DNA of 40,245 nt, from positions 70,471 to 110,715 of the forward strand of contig CANKZU010000011.1 in the NCBI GenBank assembly GCA_947488615.1. Reading direction: 5' to 3'. The stretch is from an uncultured Aurantimonas sp. (GTDB lineage Bacteria; Pseudomonadota; Alphaproteobacteria; Rhizobiales; Rhizobiaceae). Position numbers and translations under genes: made by a program. Shown here piece after piece: positions 8,620-18,297 of this stretch. The notes under the pieces are model-generated. The model did no database searches, was not told where the DNA came from, and saw nothing but the letters and a program-made list of their open reading frames with translations. The first letter of the stretch is position 1, and every line of letters begins with the position of its first letter.

Positions 8620-9810
8620 ATGGCTGAGATCGACGTCCGCAACTTCAACATCAATTTCGGGCCGCAGCACCCGGCCGCCCACGGCGTTCTCCGGCTGGTG
8701 CTGGAACTCGACGGCGAGGTGGTGAAGCGGGTCGATCCGCATATCGGGCTTTTGCATCGCGGCACCGAGAAGCTGATCGAGCACAAGACCTATTTGCAGG
8801 CGATACCCTATTTCGACCGGCTCGACTACGTCGCGCCGATGAACCAGGAGCACGCCTTCTGTCTCGCCATCGAGCGGTTGGCGGAGGTCAGTGTGCCCAA
8901 GCGCGGGCAGTTGATTCGCGTGCTCTATAGTGAAATCGGCCGCATCCTCTCCCACCTTCTCAATGTGACAACCCAAGCCCTGGACGTCGGCGCACTGACC
9001 CCGCCGCTCTGGGGTTTCGAGGAGCGCGAGAAGCTGATGGTGTTCTATGAGCGCGCGTCCGGCTCGCGCATGCATGCGGCCTATTTCCGTCCGGGCGGCG
9101 TGCATCAGGATTTGCCGCAGCAGCTCGTCGACGACATTGGTGCCTGGTGCGATCCGTTCCTGAAGGTCTGCGACGACATCGAAGGACTGCTGACCGACAG
9201 TCGCATTTTCAAACAGCGCAATGTCGACATCGGCGTCATCGGTCTCGACGACTGCTGGGCACTCGGTTTTTCCGGCGTCATGGTGCGCGGCTCGGGCGCA
9301 GCCTGGGATCTGAGAAAGTCGCAGCCTTACGAGTGCTATGACGAGATGGATTTCGACATCCCCATCGGCAAGAACGGCGACTGCTACGACCGCTATCTCA
9401 TTCGTATGGTTGAGATGCGTGAATCGGTGAAGATCATGAAGCAGTGCGTCGATCTGCTGTCCGGTCCCGAGCGCGTTGGCCCGGTCTCGTCAGCCGAAGG
9501 TAAGGTCGTGCCGCCCTCGCGCGGTCAGATGAAACGTTCGATGGAAGCGCTGATCCATCACTTCAAGCTCTACACTGAGGGCTTCCATGTGCCGGCGGGC
9601 GAGGTCTATGCTGCGGTCGAGGCGCCGAAGGGCGAATTCGGAGTCTATCTGGTCGCGGACGGGACCAACAAGCCGCATCGCTGCAAGATCAAGGCGCCGG
9701 GATTCGCCCATCTCCAGGCGATGGACATGCTGTGCAGGGGGCACATGCTCGCCGATGTCTCGGCTATTCTCGGCTCGCTGGACATCGTCTTTGGCGAGGT
9801 CGACCGCTGA
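8620..9810 (+). CDS. nuoD: NADH-quinone oxidoreductase subunit D (49 kDa subunit)
   Basis: Peripheral-arm subunit that forms much of the quinone-binding pocket with NuoB. The 396-residue length is standard. It shows the [13 protein letters not shown] motif with the conserved pocket histidines, [14 protein letters not shown], the PYFDRLDYV block with the conserved acidic/aromatic residues, and the C-terminal DIVFGEVDR ending. It is homologous to NiFe-hydrogenase large subunits but lacks the metal-binding cysteines. ATG 8620 lies 2 bp after the GFA gene stop. It is separated from nuoE by an inserted Uma2-type gene, which is unusual. Confidence 0.98.
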   Translation: MAEIDVRNFNINFGPQHPAAHGVLRLVLELDGEVVKRVDPHIGLLHRGTEKLIEHKTYLQAIPYFDRLDYVAPMNQEHAFCLAIERLAEVSVPKRGQLIRVLYSEIGRILSHLLNVTTQALDVGALTPPLWGFEEREKLMVFYERASGSRMHAAYFRPGGVHQDLPQQLVDDIGAWCDPFLKVCDDIEGLLTDSRIFKQRNVDIGVIGLDDCWALGFSGVMVRGSGAAWDLRKSQPYECYDEMDFDIPIGKNGDCYDRYLIRMVEMRESVKIMKQCVDLLSGPERVGPVSSAEGKVVPPSRGQMKRSMEALIHHFKLYTEGFHVPAGEVYAAVEAPKGEFGVYLVADGTNKPHRCKIKAPGFAHLQAMDMLCRGHMLADVSAILGSLDIVFGEVDR

Positions 9811-9860
9811 TGTCACGATCGGGCGCTACCGATTGTCAGCGCGTATGCTAATCTGACGCC

Positions 9861-10427
9861 ATGAAAGCCGACGCCGCCCAGGATCCGACGATGACCGCCG
9901 ACGAGTTCTTCGTCTGGGGCCGAACTTGGGCTGATGGCGAGCGCTACGAGCTGCTGGACGGCCATCCGGTGCGGCTCCAGGCCGAGCGCATCAGTCATGC
10001 CGAGACGAAGGCCTCGGCTTGGCTGGCTCTGCGGAATGCGATCCGCGAAAAGGGTCTCGACTGCACGGCCTTCATCGATGGGGTCAGCGTCAGGATCGAC
10101 GATCATTCCGTTCGCGAACCCGACGCCGTCGTTCACTGCGGACCCTATGACAGCGACCAGCTGTACGTCGATAATCCGGTGATCGTGGTCGAAGTGGTTT
10201 CGCCGTCGAGCGCGCGCAACGACGTCGGCCGCAAGCTGATCGACTATTTTTCCGTTCCGACGATCCTGCATTACCTGATCGTCTATGGCGACGAAAAACG
10301 GGTGGTCCATTACCGCCGGCCATCGGGGACCGGAGAGATCGCCACGCTGATCCTCGGCACCGATGCCACGATCGATCTTTCGCCGCCGGGGTTCTCGGTT
10401 TCTGTCGAGGCACTTCTGGACATCTGA
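9861..10427 (+). CDS. Uma2-family (DUF820) restriction-endonuclease-fold protein inserted between nuoD and nuoE
   Basis: A 188-residue member of the Uma2/DUF820 family, predicted PD-(D/E)XK nuclease fold. Visible motifs are YELLDG (Glu30), the REPDAVV strand with Asp88, and VIVVEVVSPSSARND with Glu111, followed by RKLIDYF. These match the family core. Biological roles of these proteins are largely unknown; they are abundant in cyanobacteria and some soil bacteria and often occur singly. The ATG at 9861 has no strong ribosome-binding site. ATG 9891 (MTADEFF) is a good alternative and resembles how many relatives start. It lies 50 bp after nuoD and 126 bp before nuoE, so it may have entered the operon as a single-gene insertion. 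Confidence 0.87.
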   Translation: MKADAAQDPTMTADEFFVWGRTWADGERYELLDGHPVRLQAERISHAETKASAWLALRNAIREKGLDCTAFIDGVSVRIDDHSVREPDAVVHCGPYDSDQLYVDNPVIVVEVVSPSSARNDVGRKLIDYFSVPTILHYLIVYGDEKRVVHYRRPSGTGEIATLILGTDATIDLSPPGFSVSVEALLDI

Positions 10428-10553
10428 ATCGTTGCCGCCCGGACAATCGGGAAACGGCGGAATATGCGGCTTAAAGCCACTGGCCTTTTGCCGTTCGTAT
10501 GGTAGAACGCACCGCAATATCGCATGTAGAACCGCTTCTAGAGTCGAGGTCCG

Positions 10554-12014
10554 ATGTCTGTCAGACGTCTCGCGGAAGATGCCATCCAGCCCAAGAGCTT
10601 CGCCTTCACCGACGAAAACTCGGCTTGGGCACAGGCGACGATCCGTAAATATCCGGAGGGTCGTCAGCAGTCGGCAGTGATTCCTCTTCTGATGCGCGCG
10701 CAGGAACAAGACGGCTGGGTCACCAAGTCGGCGATCGTCCATGTCGCCGACATGCTGGCGATGCCCTTGATCCGCGTACTCGAGGTCGCGACTTTCTACA
10801 CGCAGTTTCAATTGAAGCCGGTCGGCACAAGGGCGCATGTCCAGGTTTGCGGTACGACGCCCTGCATGCTGCGCGGCGCGGAGGATTTGAAAGCCGTCTG
10901 CCGCTCCAAGATTCATCCTCAACCCTTCCACGCCAACGAGTCGGGAACGCTGTCCTGGGAAGAGGTCGAGTGCCTCGGCGCCTGCGTCAATGCGCCGATG
11001 GTGATGGTCTTCGAAGATGCTTTTGAGGATCTGACGCCAGAGCGGCTTGAGGAGATCATCGATCTTTTCGAGGCGGGGCGCGGCGGGGAAGTCGAGCCGG
11101 GACCGCAGAACGGCCGCCATCTGTCCGCCCCGATCGGCGGTCTGACGAGCCTGACCGGCGATTACGACGATCTGATCAAGGATTTGCCGAAAAGCTCTTC
11201 CCAAATCTCGTCAGGCCGCGCGCCGGCGCGCGGCAAGGGGGGAGGGCAACCGACTTCTACGCCGCCGTCGAAGGCCGGCAGGCCGGACACCGACGCTGCG
11301 GAAACCGATCCGACCATCGCGGCGCCGGGTAAGGCCGACGGTGACAAGACGCCGCCATCGGCCGAAAAGCATATCAGTGACGATCTGGTCGCCAACGGCC
11401 ATCGACCGGGCGCGGGCCGCACCGGCGGAGCCGTCGAGGGCGCGACCGGGGAAGCCGAACGAGATGCCGCCGAAGCCGATCAGGTCTCGGCTGACACACC
11501 GGCCGCTACGGCCCCGACCGGCGGGACGCTCCGCCAGAAGGAAGCTGCCGCCCGCGCGGCGACGGTCCCGGATGTCGCGCTGGCTCCGAGCGACACGTCC
11601 AGAGAGCCGGGTGCCGCAGACGCGACGGTCGATCTCTCCGGAGAAGACGGCGGCGCGAAGCTGGAGGGCCAGCGCCCGGCGACCTCCGATACCACCGCGG
11701 GGCCGATGGATGGGGCCGCCCCCGGTACTGCCGCGCAGGCGAGCGAGCCCGGCGAGAAGCCTGCAGGTCTTCTGAGCGCTCCAGACGGGACGCCGGACGA
11801 TCTGAAGCAGATCAGGGGCATTGGTCCGGTGATCGAGGCAAAGTTGAACGAGCTCGGCGTCTTTCATCTCTGGCAGATCGCCAAGTGGAGCGATGCCGAA
11901 CTGGCCTGGGTCGACGATTATCTGAATTTCCGTGGCCGCGCCGTTCGTGACGGCTGGACCGCGCAGGCCAAGGCGCTGCAGGGCAAGGGGCCCCGCGCTC
12001 CGGGTCGCGAATGA
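10554..12014 (+). CDS. nuoE: NADH-quinone oxidoreductase subunit E with long C-terminal extension
   Basis: The 24-kDa-type subunit carries the [2Fe-2S] cluster N1a next to the NADH/FMN site. Ligands are Cys99 and Cys104 (CGTTPC) and Cys140 and Cys144 (CLGAC). The canonical domain ends near residue 180, where most NuoE proteins stop. This one has 486 residues. About 190-405 is a low-complexity Ala/Pro/Gly/Asp/Thr-rich, probably disordered tail. Residues 415-477 form a compact module, [21 protein letters not shown], with the Ile-Arg-Gly-Ile-Gly-Pro pattern of helix-hairpin-helix folds. Rhizobial NuoE proteins are known to carry an extended tail, so this is probably genuine and not a frame error. 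The frame is open throughout. Confidence 0.96.
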   Translation: MSVRRLAEDAIQPKSFAFTDENSAWAQATIRKYPEGRQQSAVIPLLMRAQEQDGWVTKSAIVHVADMLAMPLIRVLEVATFYTQFQLKPVGTRAHVQVCGTTPCMLRGAEDLKAVCRSKIHPQPFHANESGTLSWEEVECLGACVNAPMVMVFEDAFEDLTPERLEEIIDLFEAGRGGEVEPGPQNGRHLSAPIGGLTSLTGDYDDLIKDLPKSSSQISSGRAPARGKGGGQPTSTPPSKAGRPDTDAAETDPTIAAPGKADGDKTPPSAEKHISDDLVANGHRPGAGRTGGAVEGATGEAERDAAEADQVSADTPAATAPTGGTLRQKEAAARAATVPDVALAPSDTSREPGAADATVDLSGEDGGAKLEGQRPATSDTTAGPMDGAAPGTAAQASEPGEKPAGLLSAPDGTPDDLKQIRGIGPVIEAKLNELGVFHLWQIAKWSDAELAWVDDYLNFRGRAVRDGWTAQAKALQGKGPRAPGRE

Positions 12015-12034
12015 TGCGGGCGAGGAGACAATAG

Positions 12035-13342
12035 ATGCTTCACGACAAGGACCGCATTTTCACTAACATCTATGGCCTCAGGGACAAAAGCCTGAAGGCC
12101 GCGATGAAGCGCGGGCATTTCGACGGCACGGCCGACATCATCGGCAAGGGTCGCGACTGGATCATCAATGAGATGAAGGAATCGGGCCTGCGCGGGCGTG
12201 GCGGCGCCGGTTTCCCGACCGGTCTCAAATGGTCGTTCATGCCGAAGGAGCCCGGCGAGCGCCCGCATTATCTCGTCATCAATGCCGACGAATCCGAGCC
12301 CGGGACCTGCAAGGACCGGGAGATCATGCGGAACGACCCGTTCACGCTGATCGAGGGTTGCGTCATCGCCGGTTTCGCGATGGGCGCGCACGCCTGTTAC
12401 ATCTACGTACGCGGCGAATATATCCGCGAGCGTCAGGCGCTGCAGCGGGCCATCGATGAGTGCTACGAGGCTGGTCTGCTCGGCAAGGACAACAAATGCG
12501 GCTGGGACTACGACATCATCGTCCATCACGGCGCCGGCGCCTACATCTGCGGTGAGGAAACCGCGCTGCTGGAAAGCCTGGAAGGCAAGAAGGGCCAGCC
12601 GCGCCTCAAGCCGCCGTTCCCCGCCAATGTCGGGCTCTATGGCTGCCCGACCACGGTGAACAACGTCGAATCGATCGCGGTGGCGCCGACGATCCTCCGC
12701 CGTGGCGGCGGCTGGTTCGCCGGTATCGGCCGGCAGAACAACACCGGCACCAAGCTCTTCTGCATCTCCGGCCATGTCGAACGGCCTTGCACGGTAGAGG
12801 AGGCGATGGGCATCTCCTTCCGCGAACTGATCGAGAAGCATTGCGGTGGCGTCCGCGGCGGCTGGGACAATCTCTTGGCGGTCATCCCCGGCGGCTCGTC
12901 GGTGCCGCTGGTTCCGGGCGAGGATATCATCGACGCGCCGATGGATTTTGATGGTCTGCGCGACATCAAGACGTCGCTCGGCACGGCCGCCGTCATCGTC
13001 ATGGATCGCTCCACCGATATCGTGAAGGCGATCGCCCGCATCTCGTATTTCTACAAGCATGAGAGCTGTGGCCAGTGTACGCCCTGCCGCGAGGGCACCG
13101 GCTGGATGTGGCGGGTGATGGAGCGCATGGTCACCGGCAACGCCCAGAAGCGCGAAATCGACATGCTGCTCGACGTGACCAAGCAGGTCGAGGGCCATAC
13201 GATCTGCGCGCTTGGCGATGCGGCGGCCTGGCCGATCCAGGGGCTGGTGCGCCATTTCCGCGCCGAGATCGAGCGGCGGATCGACGAGTTCTCGCGCAAT
13301 GCCGACGCAGATCGCCGGCCTGTGCTCGAAGCGGCGGAATAA
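12035..13342 (+). CDS. nuoF: NADH-quinone oxidoreductase subunit F (NADH/FMN-binding)
   Basis: Subunit where NADH is oxidised. It binds NADH, FMN and the [4Fe-4S] cluster N3. The 435 residues include the glycine-rich FMN/NADH motif [11 protein letters not shown] (53-63), the [15 protein letters not shown] block, [13 protein letters not shown], and the N3 ligands Cys345, Cys348 and Cys351 ([12 protein letters not shown]) plus Cys391 (HTICALGD). ATG 12035 is preceded by GGCGAGGAGACAA. It follows nuoE by 20 bp and precedes nuoG by 13 bp. Confidence 0.98.
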   Translation: MLHDKDRIFTNIYGLRDKSLKAAMKRGHFDGTADIIGKGRDWIINEMKESGLRGRGGAGFPTGLKWSFMPKEPGERPHYLVINADESEPGTCKDREIMRNDPFTLIEGCVIAGFAMGAHACYIYVRGEYIRERQALQRAIDECYEAGLLGKDNKCGWDYDIIVHHGAGAYICGEETALLESLEGKKGQPRLKPPFPANVGLYGCPTTVNNVESIAVAPTILRRGGGWFAGIGRQNNTGTKLFCISGHVERPCTVEEAMGISFRELIEKHCGGVRGGWDNLLAVIPGGSSVPLVPGEDIIDAPMDFDGLRDIKTSLGTAAVIVMDRSTDIVKAIARISYFYKHESCGQCTPCREGTGWMWRVMERMVTGNAQKREIDMLLDVTKQVEGHTICALGDAAAWPIQGLVRHFRAEIERRIDEFSRNADADRRPVLEAAE

Positions 13343-13355
13343 GCAGGATAGGTCC

Positions 13356-15431
13356 ATGACCAAACTCAAAGTCGACGGCAAAGAGATCGAGGTCCCGGAC
13401 CACTACACGCTGTTGCAGGCGGCGGAGGAGGCCGGCGCCGAGATTCCGCGTTTCTGCTTCCACGAGCGGCTGTCGATCGCCGGCAATTGCCGCATGTGCC
13501 TCGTCGAGGTAAAGGGCGGACCGCCGAAGCCCGCCGCCTCCTGCGCCATGGGCGTACGCGATATGCGGCCGGGGCCGAATGGCGAATTGCCGGAGGTCTT
13601 CACCAACACGCCGATGGTCAAGAAGGCCCGCGAAGGCGTGATGGAGTTCCTGCTGATCAACCATCCGCTGGACTGCCCGATCTGCGATCAGGGCGGCGAA
13701 TGCGACCTGCAGGACCAGGCGATGGCCTTCGGCGTCGATTCGTCGCGCTACCAGGAGAACAAGCGCGCGGTCGAGGACAAATATATCGGCCCGCTGGTCA
13801 AGACGATCATGACGCGCTGCATCCACTGCACACGCTGCGTCCGCTTCACCACCGAGGTCGCCGGCATTTCCGAGCTTGGCCTCGTCGGCCGCGGCGAGGA
13901 TGCCGAGATCACGACCTTCCTCGAACAGGCGATGACGTCGGAACTTCAGGGCAACGTCATCGATCTGTGCCCGGTCGGCGCGCTGACCTCGCGGCCCTAC
14001 GCCTTTCAGGCGCGGCCGTGGGAGTTGACCAAGACCGAGACGATCGACGTGATGGACGCTGTCGGCTCGGCGATCCGCGTCGACACGCGCGGTCGCGAGG
14101 TGATGCGCATTCTTCCGCGCATCAATGAGGAGATCAACGAGGAGTGGATCTCCGACAAGACCCGCTTCGTCTGGGACGGTCTGCGAACCCAGCGCCTCGA
14201 CAAGCCCTATGTGCGCGAGAACGGCCGCCTGCGTCCGGCAAGCTGGCAGGAAGCCTTCGCCGCGATCAAGGCCAAGGTCGACGGCGTCGAGGGTGGGCGA
14301 CTGGGTGCGATCGCCGGCGATCTCGCCGCCGTCGAGGAGATGTGGGCGCTGAAGCGTCTGATGGGCGAGCTCGGCTCGGCTAATCTCGACTGCCGCCAGG
14401 ACGGCGCCAAGCTTAATCCGGCCGACGGCCGCGCCTCCTACCTGTTCAACACAACGATTGCCGGCATCGAGAATGCTGACGCCCTGTTGATCGTCGGCGC
14501 CAATCCGCGCTTCGAGGCGTCGGTGCTCAACGCGCGCATCCGCAAGCGTTGGCGCATGGGCGGCTTCCCGATCGGGGTGATCGGCGAGAATGTCGATCTG
14601 CGTTACGAAACGACCTATCTCGGCGCGGGCGCCGACACGCTGTCCGATGTGGCCGGCGCCAATCCTAGCTTCTTCGATACGCTGAAAAACGCCGAACGGC
14701 CGATGATTATCGTCGGTCAGGGCGCGCTCGCCGGCGAGAACGGCGCCGATGTGCTGGCCTCTATCGCTGCGCTGGCGCGCGAAATTGCTGCCGTTACCGA
14801 AGGCTGGAACGGCTTCAACGTATTGCATTCGGCGGCGTCGCGGGTCGGCGGCCTCGATATCGGCTTCGTGCCGGGCGAGAGCGGCAAGACCGCCTCCCGG
14901 ATGGCCGGCGGCGAGGTCGACGTTCTGTTCAATCTCGGTGCCGACGAGATCGACATCGCCGCCGGACCCTTCGTCGTCTACATCGGCACCCATGGCGATC
15001 GGGGTGCGCACCGCGCCGACGTGATCCTGCCGGGTGCGGCCTATACCGAGAAATCGGGGACCTGGGTCAATGTTGAGGGCAGGGCGCAGACCGGCAGCCG
15101 GGCATCCTTCCCGCCCGGAGACGCGCGCGAGGACTGGGCGATCATCAGGGCGCTGTCCGCCGTTCTCGGCAAGACGCTGCCGTTCGATTCGCTTGCGGCC
15201 CTGCGGCGCGAACTGTATCAGTCGCACGCCTTCATGCGGTCGGATCGGATCGACTCGGCCGACGCCACGGTCATCGCCGGACTGGCCGATCGTGCCAAAT
15301 CGCTGGGCACGGGGATGTTCGCGTCGAATATCGGGGACTTCTACCTGACCAACCCGATCGCCCGCGCGTCGAAGGTGATGGCCGAGTGCTCGCAGCTCGC
15401 AAGGGCCGAGCACCTCGAAGCGGCAGAATAA
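13356..15431 (+). CDS. nuoG: NADH-quinone oxidoreductase subunit G (75 kDa subunit)
   Basis: Largest peripheral subunit, carrying the electron wire from NuoF. It has 691 residues. The [2Fe-2S] N1b ligands are Cys34, Cys45, Cys48 and Cys63. Cluster N4/N5-type ligands are His103, Cys107, Cys110 and Cys116, and Cys155, Cys158, Cys161 and Cys205. The remainder is a molybdopterin-oxidoreductase-like domain that has lost its cofactor. No second set of Cys ligands for the extra N7 cluster of E. coli-type NuoG is apparent, consistent with the mitochondrial-like alphaproteobacterial form. ATG 13356 has an AGGATAGG ribosome-binding site. Reading-frame sequence upstream of it overlaps nuoF and is not used. 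Confidence 0.98.
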   Translation: MTKLKVDGKEIEVPDHYTLLQAAEEAGAEIPRFCFHERLSIAGNCRMCLVEVKGGPPKPAASCAMGVRDMRPGPNGELPEVFTNTPMVKKAREGVMEFLLINHPLDCPICDQGGECDLQDQAMAFGVDSSRYQENKRAVEDKYIGPLVKTIMTRCIHCTRCVRFTTEVAGISELGLVGRGEDAEITTFLEQAMTSELQGNVIDLCPVGALTSRPYAFQARPWELTKTETIDVMDAVGSAIRVDTRGREVMRILPRINEEINEEWISDKTRFVWDGLRTQRLDKPYVRENGRLRPASWQEAFAAIKAKVDGVEGGRLGAIAGDLAAVEEMWALKRLMGELGSANLDCRQDGAKLNPADGRASYLFNTTIAGIENADALLIVGANPRFEASVLNARIRKRWRMGGFPIGVIGENVDLRYETTYLGAGADTLSDVAGANPSFFDTLKNAERPMIIVGQGALAGENGADVLASIAALAREIAAVTEGWNGFNVLHSAASRVGGLDIGFVPGESGKTASRMAGGEVDVLFNLGADEIDIAAGPFVVYIGTHGDRGAHRADVILPGAAYTEKSGTWVNVEGRAQTGSRASFPPGDAREDWAIIRALSAVLGKTLPFDSLAALRRELYQSHAFMRSDRIDSADATVIAGLADRAKSLGTGMFASNIGDFYLTNPIARASKVMAECSQLARAEHLEAAE

Positions 15432-15444
15432 AGGACGGCTGGCA

Positions 15445-16500
15445 GTGGCTGAATTCTTCTCCTTCTATGTCTGGCCGGGCCTGATCATTCTGGCGCAGAG
15501 CGTTCTTTTCCTCGTCGTTCTGCTCGTCCTGGTCGCCTATATCCTGCTGGCTGACCGCAAGATCTGGGCGGCGGTCCAGATGCGTCGCGGACCCAATGTC
15601 GTCGGCCCCTGGGGGCTGTTCCAGTCCTTTGCCGACCTGTTGAAATTCGTGCTGAAGGAGCCGGTGATCCCGGCCAGCGCGGACAAGGTCGTGTTCCTGC
15701 TCGCGCCGCTGGTGGCCGTGACGCTGGCGCTCGCCACTTTCGCCGTGGTGCCGGTCGCCGACGGCTGGGTGATCGCCGACATCAATATCGGCATCCTCTA
15801 CGTCTTCGCGATCTCCTCGCTGGAGGTCTATGGCGTTATCATGGGCGGCTGGGCGTCGAACTCGAAATACGCCTTCCTTGGCGCGCTTCGCTCCGCCGCG
15901 CAGATGGTCTCCTATGAGGTCTCGATCGGCTTCGTCATCGTCACCGTGCTGCTCGCCGTCGGCTCGCTCAATCTCACCGACATCGTGTTGGCCCAGCAGA
16001 CCGGACTCGGCACCATGGCCGGCCTGCCGAACACCTTCCTCGACTGGCACTGGCTCGGCCTGTTCCCGATGTTCGTCGTGTTCTTCATCTCGGCGCTGGC
16101 CGAGACCAACCGGCCACCCTTCGACCTGCCGGAGGCCGAATCGGAACTCGTCGCCGGTTTCATGGTCGAGTATGGCTCGACGCCATACATGATGTTCATG
16201 CTCGGCGAGTACGCGGCGATTACGCTGATGTGCGCGCTGACGACGATCCTTTTCCTCGGCGGGTGGCTGCCGCCCTTCAACTTCGTGCCGTTCACCTGGG
16301 TTCCGGGCGTCATCTGGTTCCTGTCCAAGGTCGCGCTGGTCTTCTTCATGTTCGCGATGGTCAAGGCCTTCGTGCCCCGCTATCGCTACGACCAGTTGAT
16401 GCGGCTCGGCTGGAAGGTGTTCCTGCCGATTTCGCTCGCCATGGTCGCGATCGTCGCCTTCGTCGTGCAGTTCATGGGCTGGGGCGCGGCGGCCGCATGA
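15445..16500 (+). CDS. nuoH: NADH-quinone oxidoreductase subunit H
   Basis: Membrane subunit that joins the two arms of complex I and closes the quinone chamber (mitochondrial ND1). The 351 residues contain about eight hydrophobic helices. Conserved motifs are [22 protein letters not shown], the acidic loop [23 protein letters not shown], and [15 protein letters not shown]. The start is GTG 15445, 13 bp after nuoG, with AAGGACGG upstream; no ATG is available near it. The stop codon overlaps the ATG of a small membrane-protein gene (ATGA). Confidence 0.97.
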   Translation: MAEFFSFYVWPGLIILAQSVLFLVVLLVLVAYILLADRKIWAAVQMRRGPNVVGPWGLFQSFADLLKFVLKEPVIPASADKVVFLLAPLVAVTLALATFAVVPVADGWVIADINIGILYVFAISSLEVYGVIMGGWASNSKYAFLGALRSAAQMVSYEVSIGFVIVTVLLAVGSLNLTDIVLAQQTGLGTMAGLPNTFLDWHWLGLFPMFVVFFISALAETNRPPFDLPEAESELVAGFMVEYGSTPYMMFMLGEYAAITLMCALTTILFLGGWLPPFNFVPFTWVPGVIWFLSKVALVFFMFAMVKAFVPRYRYDQLMRLGWKVFLPISLAMVAIVAFVVQFMGWGAAAA

Positions 16501-16718
16501 CCGATCCCGCGCTCATCGGTGCTCTGGTCGGCCTCGCCATCGGCCTCGCGGACTTCTTCGTTCTCGGCTATGTCATCGACGCCATGGCCCGGCGCCGGCC
16601 TTCCGAGCGCGTCGGTGCCGGGGCGGCGCTGAACATCGCTCGCATCTCGCAGCTCGCTCTCTTCCCGGTCGTCGGCTGGTTCGCCGGCCCGGTCATCGCC
16701 TCGAACTTGGGAGGCTAG
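16497..16718 (+). CDS. small two-helix membrane protein encoded between nuoH and nuoI
   Basis: A 73-residue protein, unrecognised by name. The ATG overlaps the nuoH stop by 4 bp (ATGA), which strongly suggests translational coupling, and nuoI starts 6 bp after it. Residues 5-26 ([22 protein letters not shown]) and 52-70 form two hydrophobic helices. Between them is a basic, Arg-rich loop ([11 protein letters not shown]), so the loop is predicted cytoplasmic with both ends outside. The first helix is Gly-rich. Its position among membrane subunits of complex I makes an accessory or assembly role plausible, but this is inference. It is too short to be any of the 14 core subunits. Confidence 0.82.
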   Translation: MTDPALIGALVGLAIGLADFFVLGYVIDAMARRRPSERVGAGAALNIARISQLALFPVVGWFAGPVIASNLGG

Positions 16719-16724
16719 AGTCTC

Positions 16725-17216
16725 TTGAACGCCATCGCCCAGACCGTCAAATCCCTGTTCCTCATCGAGTTCATCAAGGCGTTCGGCCTGTCGATGCGCT
16801 ACTTTTTCGCGGCGAAATCGACAGTGAACTACCCGTTCGAGAAGGGGCCGCAGAGCCCGCGTTTTCGTGGCGAGCACGCCTTGCGGCGCTATCCCAACGG
16901 TCAGGAGCGCTGCATTGCCTGCAAGCTCTGCGAGGCGATCTGCCCGGCCCAGGCGATCACCATCGAGGCCGGACCGCGACGCAATGACGGCACCCGCCGG
17001 ACGGTGCGTTACGACATCGACATGGTGAAGTGCATTTATTGCGGCTTCTGCCAGGAAGCCTGCCCGGTCGACGCCATCGTCGAGGGCCCGAATTTCGAAT
17101 TCGCGACCGAGACCCGCGAGGAGCTTTACTACGACAAGGAGCGGCTGCTCGCCAACGGCGATCGCTGGGAGCGGGAGATCGCTCGCAACATTGCGCTCGA
17201 CGCGCCTTACCGCTAA
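16725..17216 (+). CDS. nuoI: NADH-quinone oxidoreductase subunit I (two 4Fe-4S clusters)
   Basis: Ferredoxin-like subunit (TYKY type) carrying clusters N6a and N6b that pass electrons to N2. The 163 residues include ligands Cys63, Cys66, Cys69 and Cys73 ([11 protein letters not shown]) and Cys103, Cys106, Cys109 and Cys113 ([11 protein letters not shown]). The start appears to be TTG 16725: the protein then begins [13 protein letters not shown], matching relatives, and the next ATG (LSMRYFF) would remove the conserved amphipathic N-terminal helix. GGGAGG lies 10 nt upstream. A 129-bp gap to nuoJ follows. Confidence 0.97.
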   Translation: MNAIAQTVKSLFLIEFIKAFGLSMRYFFAAKSTVNYPFEKGPQSPRFRGEHALRRYPNGQERCIACKLCEAICPAQAITIEAGPRRNDGTRRTVRYDIDMVKCIYCGFCQEACPVDAIVEGPNFEFATETREELYYDKERLLANGDRWEREIARNIALDAPYR

Positions 17217-17345
17217 GCGGGCAGGGATTTTTTCGGCTGGAGGATCGCCAGACCGGGCGCGAATCTCCGCCTGATTTGACAAGATCGACGGGGCAGGGGC
17301 GACGGCCATCGGGCCGCGTCCGATACCACCACAAGGAGCCCGAGG

Positions 17346-17963
17346 ATGCTGGGCCTTCAGGCACTGTTCTTCTACATCTTCGCGCTGATCGCCGTCGGCG
17401 CGGCGCTAATGGTCGTGTTCTCGAAGAATCCGGTCCATTCGGTGCTGTTTCTGATTACGACCTTTGTGAGTGCCGCCGGTCTGTTTCTGCTTACCGGGGC
17501 GGAGTTCCTGGCGCTGATTCTCATCGTCGTCTATGTCGGGGCGGTCGCGGTGCTCTTCCTGTTCGTGGTCATGATGCTCGACGTCGACTTTGCCAAGTTG
17601 AAGCGTGGCGCGCTGCAATACGCACCCTTCGGCGCGATCGTCGGCATCGTGCTGCTCGCCGAGCTGATCATCGCGGTCACCGGCAACTATTACGACCCGC
17701 AGTTGTCCGTCGCGACGGCCATGCCGACGCCGGCGCTGGCCGAAATATCGAACATCGAGGCTCTCGGGGCGGTGCTCTACACCCGCTACATTCTGTTTTT
17801 CCAGCTTGCCGGGCTGATCCTGTTCGTCGCGATGATCGGCGCGATCGTTTTGACCCTTCGCCATAAGGAAGGCATCCGGCGTCAGTCGATTCCGGCGCAG
17901 GTCGCCCGGGACCCGGCGACGGCGATCGAAATCCGCAAGGTCGAAAGCGGCAAGGGCATCTGA
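17346..17963 (+). CDS. nuoJ: NADH-quinone oxidoreductase subunit J
   Basis: Membrane subunit (ND6 homologue) containing the helix whose pi-bulge switches during coupling. It is 205 residues with about five membrane helices. Typical blocks are [10 protein letters not shown] in helix 2, and [28 protein letters not shown] with the conserved [15 protein letters not shown]. The ATG at 17346 is preceded by AAGGAG. The C-terminal 35 residues are hydrophilic ([12 protein letters not shown]). It begins the membrane-arm set J-K-L-M-N, which is tightly packed. Confidence 0.97.
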   Translation: MLGLQALFFYIFALIAVGAALMVVFSKNPVHSVLFLITTFVSAAGLFLLTGAEFLALILIVVYVGAVAVLFLFVVMMLDVDFAKLKRGALQYAPFGAIVGIVLLAELIIAVTGNYYDPQLSVATAMPTPALAEISNIEALGAVLYTRYILFFQLAGLILFVAMIGAIVLTLRHKEGIRRQSIPAQVARDPATAIEIRKVESGKGI

Positions 17964-17982
17964 GAACGAGGAAATGAGCGCA

Positions 17983-18291
17983 ATGGAAGTCGGTCTCGGA
18001 CACTACCTTACGGTCGCGGCGATCCTTTTCGTCACGGGCGTTTTCGGCATTTTCATGAACCGCAAGAACATCATCACGATCCTGATGTCGGTCGAGTTGA
18101 TTCTCTTGGCGGTGAACCTGAATTTCGTGGCCTTTTCGGCGTTTCTGAACGATCTGGTCGGGCAGGTCTTCGCGCTCTTCGTGTTGACCGTCGCGGCCGC
18201 CGAAGCGGCGATCGGCCTCGCCATCCTGGTTGTCTTCTTCCGCAATCGCGGCTCCATCGCCGTCGATGACGTCAACACGATGAAAGGCTGA
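17983..18291 (+). CDS. nuoK: NADH-quinone oxidoreductase subunit K
   Basis: Small proton-channel membrane subunit (ND4L homologue) with three helices. I chose ATG 17983 (102 residues, [11 protein letters not shown]), which is the usual family length. GAGGA (17968-17972) is then 10 nt upstream, whereas the ATG at 17974 would be only one base from it. Two conserved buried glutamates are visible, one in [11 protein letters not shown] and one in [11 protein letters not shown]. The gene lies 19 bp after nuoJ and 6 bp before nuoL. Confidence 0.96.
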   Translation: MEVGLGHYLTVAAILFVTGVFGIFMNRKNIITILMSVELILLAVNLNFVAFSAFLNDLVGQVFALFVLTVAAAEAAIGLAILVVFFRNRGSIAVDDVNTMKG

Positions 18292-18297
18292 TCGGGC

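Noticed and set aside
13131..15413. 760-codon minus-strand open frame opposite nuoG, and similar long ones opposite nuoL, nuoM and proS
   Set aside because: Antisense shadows of conserved genes; the composition is typical of reverse-complement reading and no ribosome-binding site is evident.
17276..17281. TTGACA box in the nuoI-nuoJ gap as an internal promoter
   Set aside because: No acceptable -10 sequence follows at 16-18 bp.
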